This document shows positions 37,101 through 40,100 of a stretch of 64,000 nt of DNA, one piece after another. Location: the NCBI GenBank assembly GCA_033964015.1, contig CM066923.1, forward strand, positions 3,210,978 through 3,274,977, given 5' to 3'. The first letter of the stretch is position 1. The number at the start of each line of letters is the position of its first letter. The notes beneath the pieces were generated by a model. It saw only the letters and a list, made by a program, of their open reading frames with translations. It was not told the origin of the DNA and made no database searches. Made by a program: the position numbers and the translations under genes. Source of the stretch: Scolanthus callimorphus. Lineage: Eukaryota > Cnidaria > Anthozoa > Actiniaria > Edwardsiidae.

Positions 37101-40100
37101 TATTTTTAGTATCATCATTGTAAATTACCCCCTTGTTTTTCCTCGCCACCCTTTTCGCCTCACTTCCCCCCTTTGGGTTTGGCCGCTGGAGTTTTATTGT
37201 AGTCATTTTTATTCATCTAGAGTTCTCAATAAACCTCCAGTATTTTTCCCATCCACCGTCTCTTGTGTGTGTCGAGGAAAAACAATTGGTTAATCATTAT
37301 TGATTAGGTAATGATAGTTAATTGTTAATGGACAGTTGATCCGTTTATATTCTCGAGCAAGCGTCCTCTGACCCCAGTCATAATCTATTTGCTCGGAGGA
37401 CATCAGCTTTGTTTTACCCATAATTACCCTCCCGCCCTAAGGCGCTGGAGTTTTATTGTAGTCATTTTTATTCTTCTAGAGTTCTCAATAAACCTCCAGT
37501 ATTTTTCCCATCCACCGTCTCTTGTGTGTGTCGAGGAAAAACAATTTGGGTAAACGAGCATTCGAGCCTGAGCATTCGAATACTTTCGCGCGCGAAACTC
37601 AAATCTAAAAATAGACACTTTTCTGACTGTGATGTGGACAAATACAGTAGGGAAAGATTCTAACTCTTGTTAATCCACTCTTGATGAAGCTTAATCCTCC
37701 CTCGACCAGCTCAGTGCAAGCTGCCTGGGCAAAGTAGGGTACTGAAATGGCTGGTACAACGTGTGAATCAATAGCCATCTTTACTTTTCTTTTCTTTTCT
37801 TTAATTTATTTAGCCATCTTTGCCCGCCAAGGTTTTATCCTCACCTCCCCCCAGCTGCGCGATGATGGCCCACAGCTTGGGCGCTTTTCATTCTCGTACC
37901 CAGAGCTCCCCGGCTCGTCTCCTGGCAGGGGAGGCTCTGGGGACATACATTTGAGGTCCGTCGCTGATTGGCTAATTTTGAGAGTTGGAGCATGCGCTGA
38001 AAGGTCTTTCTCTCAGCGGCTCTGTATGAAATCTCGCGCATGCATCAGTGGTCTGTCACCAGAGCCTCCCCCGCGAGTTTACGAGCCGGGGAGCCTTGGG
38101 TTCGAGAATGGGGCACTTTGTGCACAGTGACTTCAGCTTTGACTTTTACATTAGTTGTTTGCTTGTAATGCTTATAGCGCACTTCTAACGGACAGTTGCC
38201 GCCGAGATTACTAGTATGAGATCGTCCCAGCTATCCCCAGATAAATTGATGAAGGCTTTTAATAAAGAAAGCCGAAAATTTAACAAACATTTGTTGTATA
38301 CTCAGTTATTCTGAATCGTTCACATAACTAGCATACACCACGCACCTGGATTGAAGCGAAATAAGCGCGCACTGGAACATAGGAAAAATGAGACACTGAC
38401 AAGTAAACGTTTTGGCTCGCACAGTGCAGTATGGTCTGGCGATCACTTACGATGTGACAAATCATCAACAAGAAATTCCTCGTCTCGTCCCCATATTTGG
38501 ACATAACGAAAGGATCGGCAATTGGTTCGATCTCTAGGTACTTGTGTGTTTGTGTCCGCTTGGATACCGACCGCTTGGACACCAATCGGTTAATTACCGA
38601 TCGCTTGGTTACCGACCGCTTGGTTACCGACTCCTTGAAAGGTGGAGAACTTTTTTCTTTATGGGAAGGTTCTGCAAATAAATAATATATATCAAGAGCA
38701 AAAATGCAGAAGGCCATTTATACGTGCGGACAACAGCAGACATCAGCTGAATTACAGTGGCGGATTCAGGGGGTGCTTTTTGTGCGGACGCATACGCCCA
38801 TTTCAATCTGACTCCAAAATGGCTGAAAGCCCTATTCAAGGCAAAGTTTTGTACTCCTTTTTGGGGGTGCCTTTAGCAGGAGATTTTTTTTTTTTGCAAA
38901 ACTTTGCCTTGACTAAAAGCAAATCCCGCGTAAAAGATACGGTTCACGATTTCAACTCCTAAAAATTATGAGGAGCATCGCCACCCCAAAATGTATGGGA
39001 GTATCCCATCGGCTCTTCAGACCCGCAACTCACACCCTTTTTATAGTAAAACCTGGATTCGCCCAGGGAATACCATGCTGTGCGTACCTTTTTCATTATG
39101 AAGATTGATATCAATATCATTAGCGAACTCGCTGAGTGATATGCGCCGCATGACATGAGGGTGCGTATCACCGTCTAGTTCATAATGTTCCTTCAGACGC
39201 CTCGGTATCGGTTGTAAGGAGAACGAGTCCTCTGACGTGTGGATGAGTCCTGACTGGAGTGATAAAAGAACAAGTATAAAAGATTTAGAAAGCTTGGCAA
39301 GTACACGATGAGGACTGTGAAGCGGTGCTTTGTTAAAACAAGAAGCAGGAAAAACGTGCACGCCATTTCCGAACCGATATCAAGTGAATAGACCCCTTCG
39401 GCTTGGGCGTAATGTTTTCCCATTTCAGATCACGCGCCATTCCCCCGAGTATTCTTTCTTTCTTTTTCTGCTACGCACCAAAGTCATTTGCGCATTTTCA
39501 TTTTATAAAAGAAAGTTGGTGCTATTTTTTCCCAAGGCCACAGTCTACCGCGACAGTTTTAACTCAAAAGTTCTACCCGACGTTCCCCGGACAAAATTTC
39601 CAATAAAATTTTATATATCTTTTATAATTTCCCTTGATATGTGGCATCAACCAAGAATCTATTTAGATCACTTACCAAGCCATTGTCGTTTCTCAAAGCG
39701 ACCTTTGACCCCGGCTTGGACAACACGTGACCAGAGTAGTACTCGGCGTCTCTTGGCGCGTCAGTGCTGGTTACTGACCCATCATTGTGCACCGTGTAGA
39801 CACGTGCGCGCGCTGATAAAAGGCCAAGGTCACGTTCCAGTTTCATGTGCAGTTTTTTACCCATGGTTGGGGAATCGAGCGCAAAGTAATGAAAGTCCGG
39901 CTCATCTTCGGTGCTTCGCCGGTGTCTGTCGTGGTGGAGTTCGTAGGAGGAGAATTCACCCTCGGAATCTGCTCGGTAAGGATGCACAATCTCGTACGAG
40001 GGCACTAAAATGAAGTACGGCAGAAAACCGACATTTTATAAAAAGGAAATTGGCATAGGTAATACCTTTCTACAAGCTAAACATGGACGGAATTGGCAAC

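Larger units (their letters stand above)
33227..37546 (+). mobile_element. DIRS-order tyrosine-recombinase retrotransposon, structurally complete
   Basis: Structure A1 (33227-33355), gag-like ORF, RT-RNase H ORF, tyrosine recombinase ORF, B1 (37184-37287), A2 (37288-37416), B2 (37443-37546). A1 and A2 are 129 bp and identical; B1 and B2 are 104 bp with one difference. Split direct repeats of this A-B-A-B type are known from Ngaro and PAT-like members of the DIRS order, and no methyltransferase domain or integrase is present. All three ORFs are uninterrupted, so the insertion is recent and may be active. It lies antisense in ADAMTS intron 4. Confidence 0.95.
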
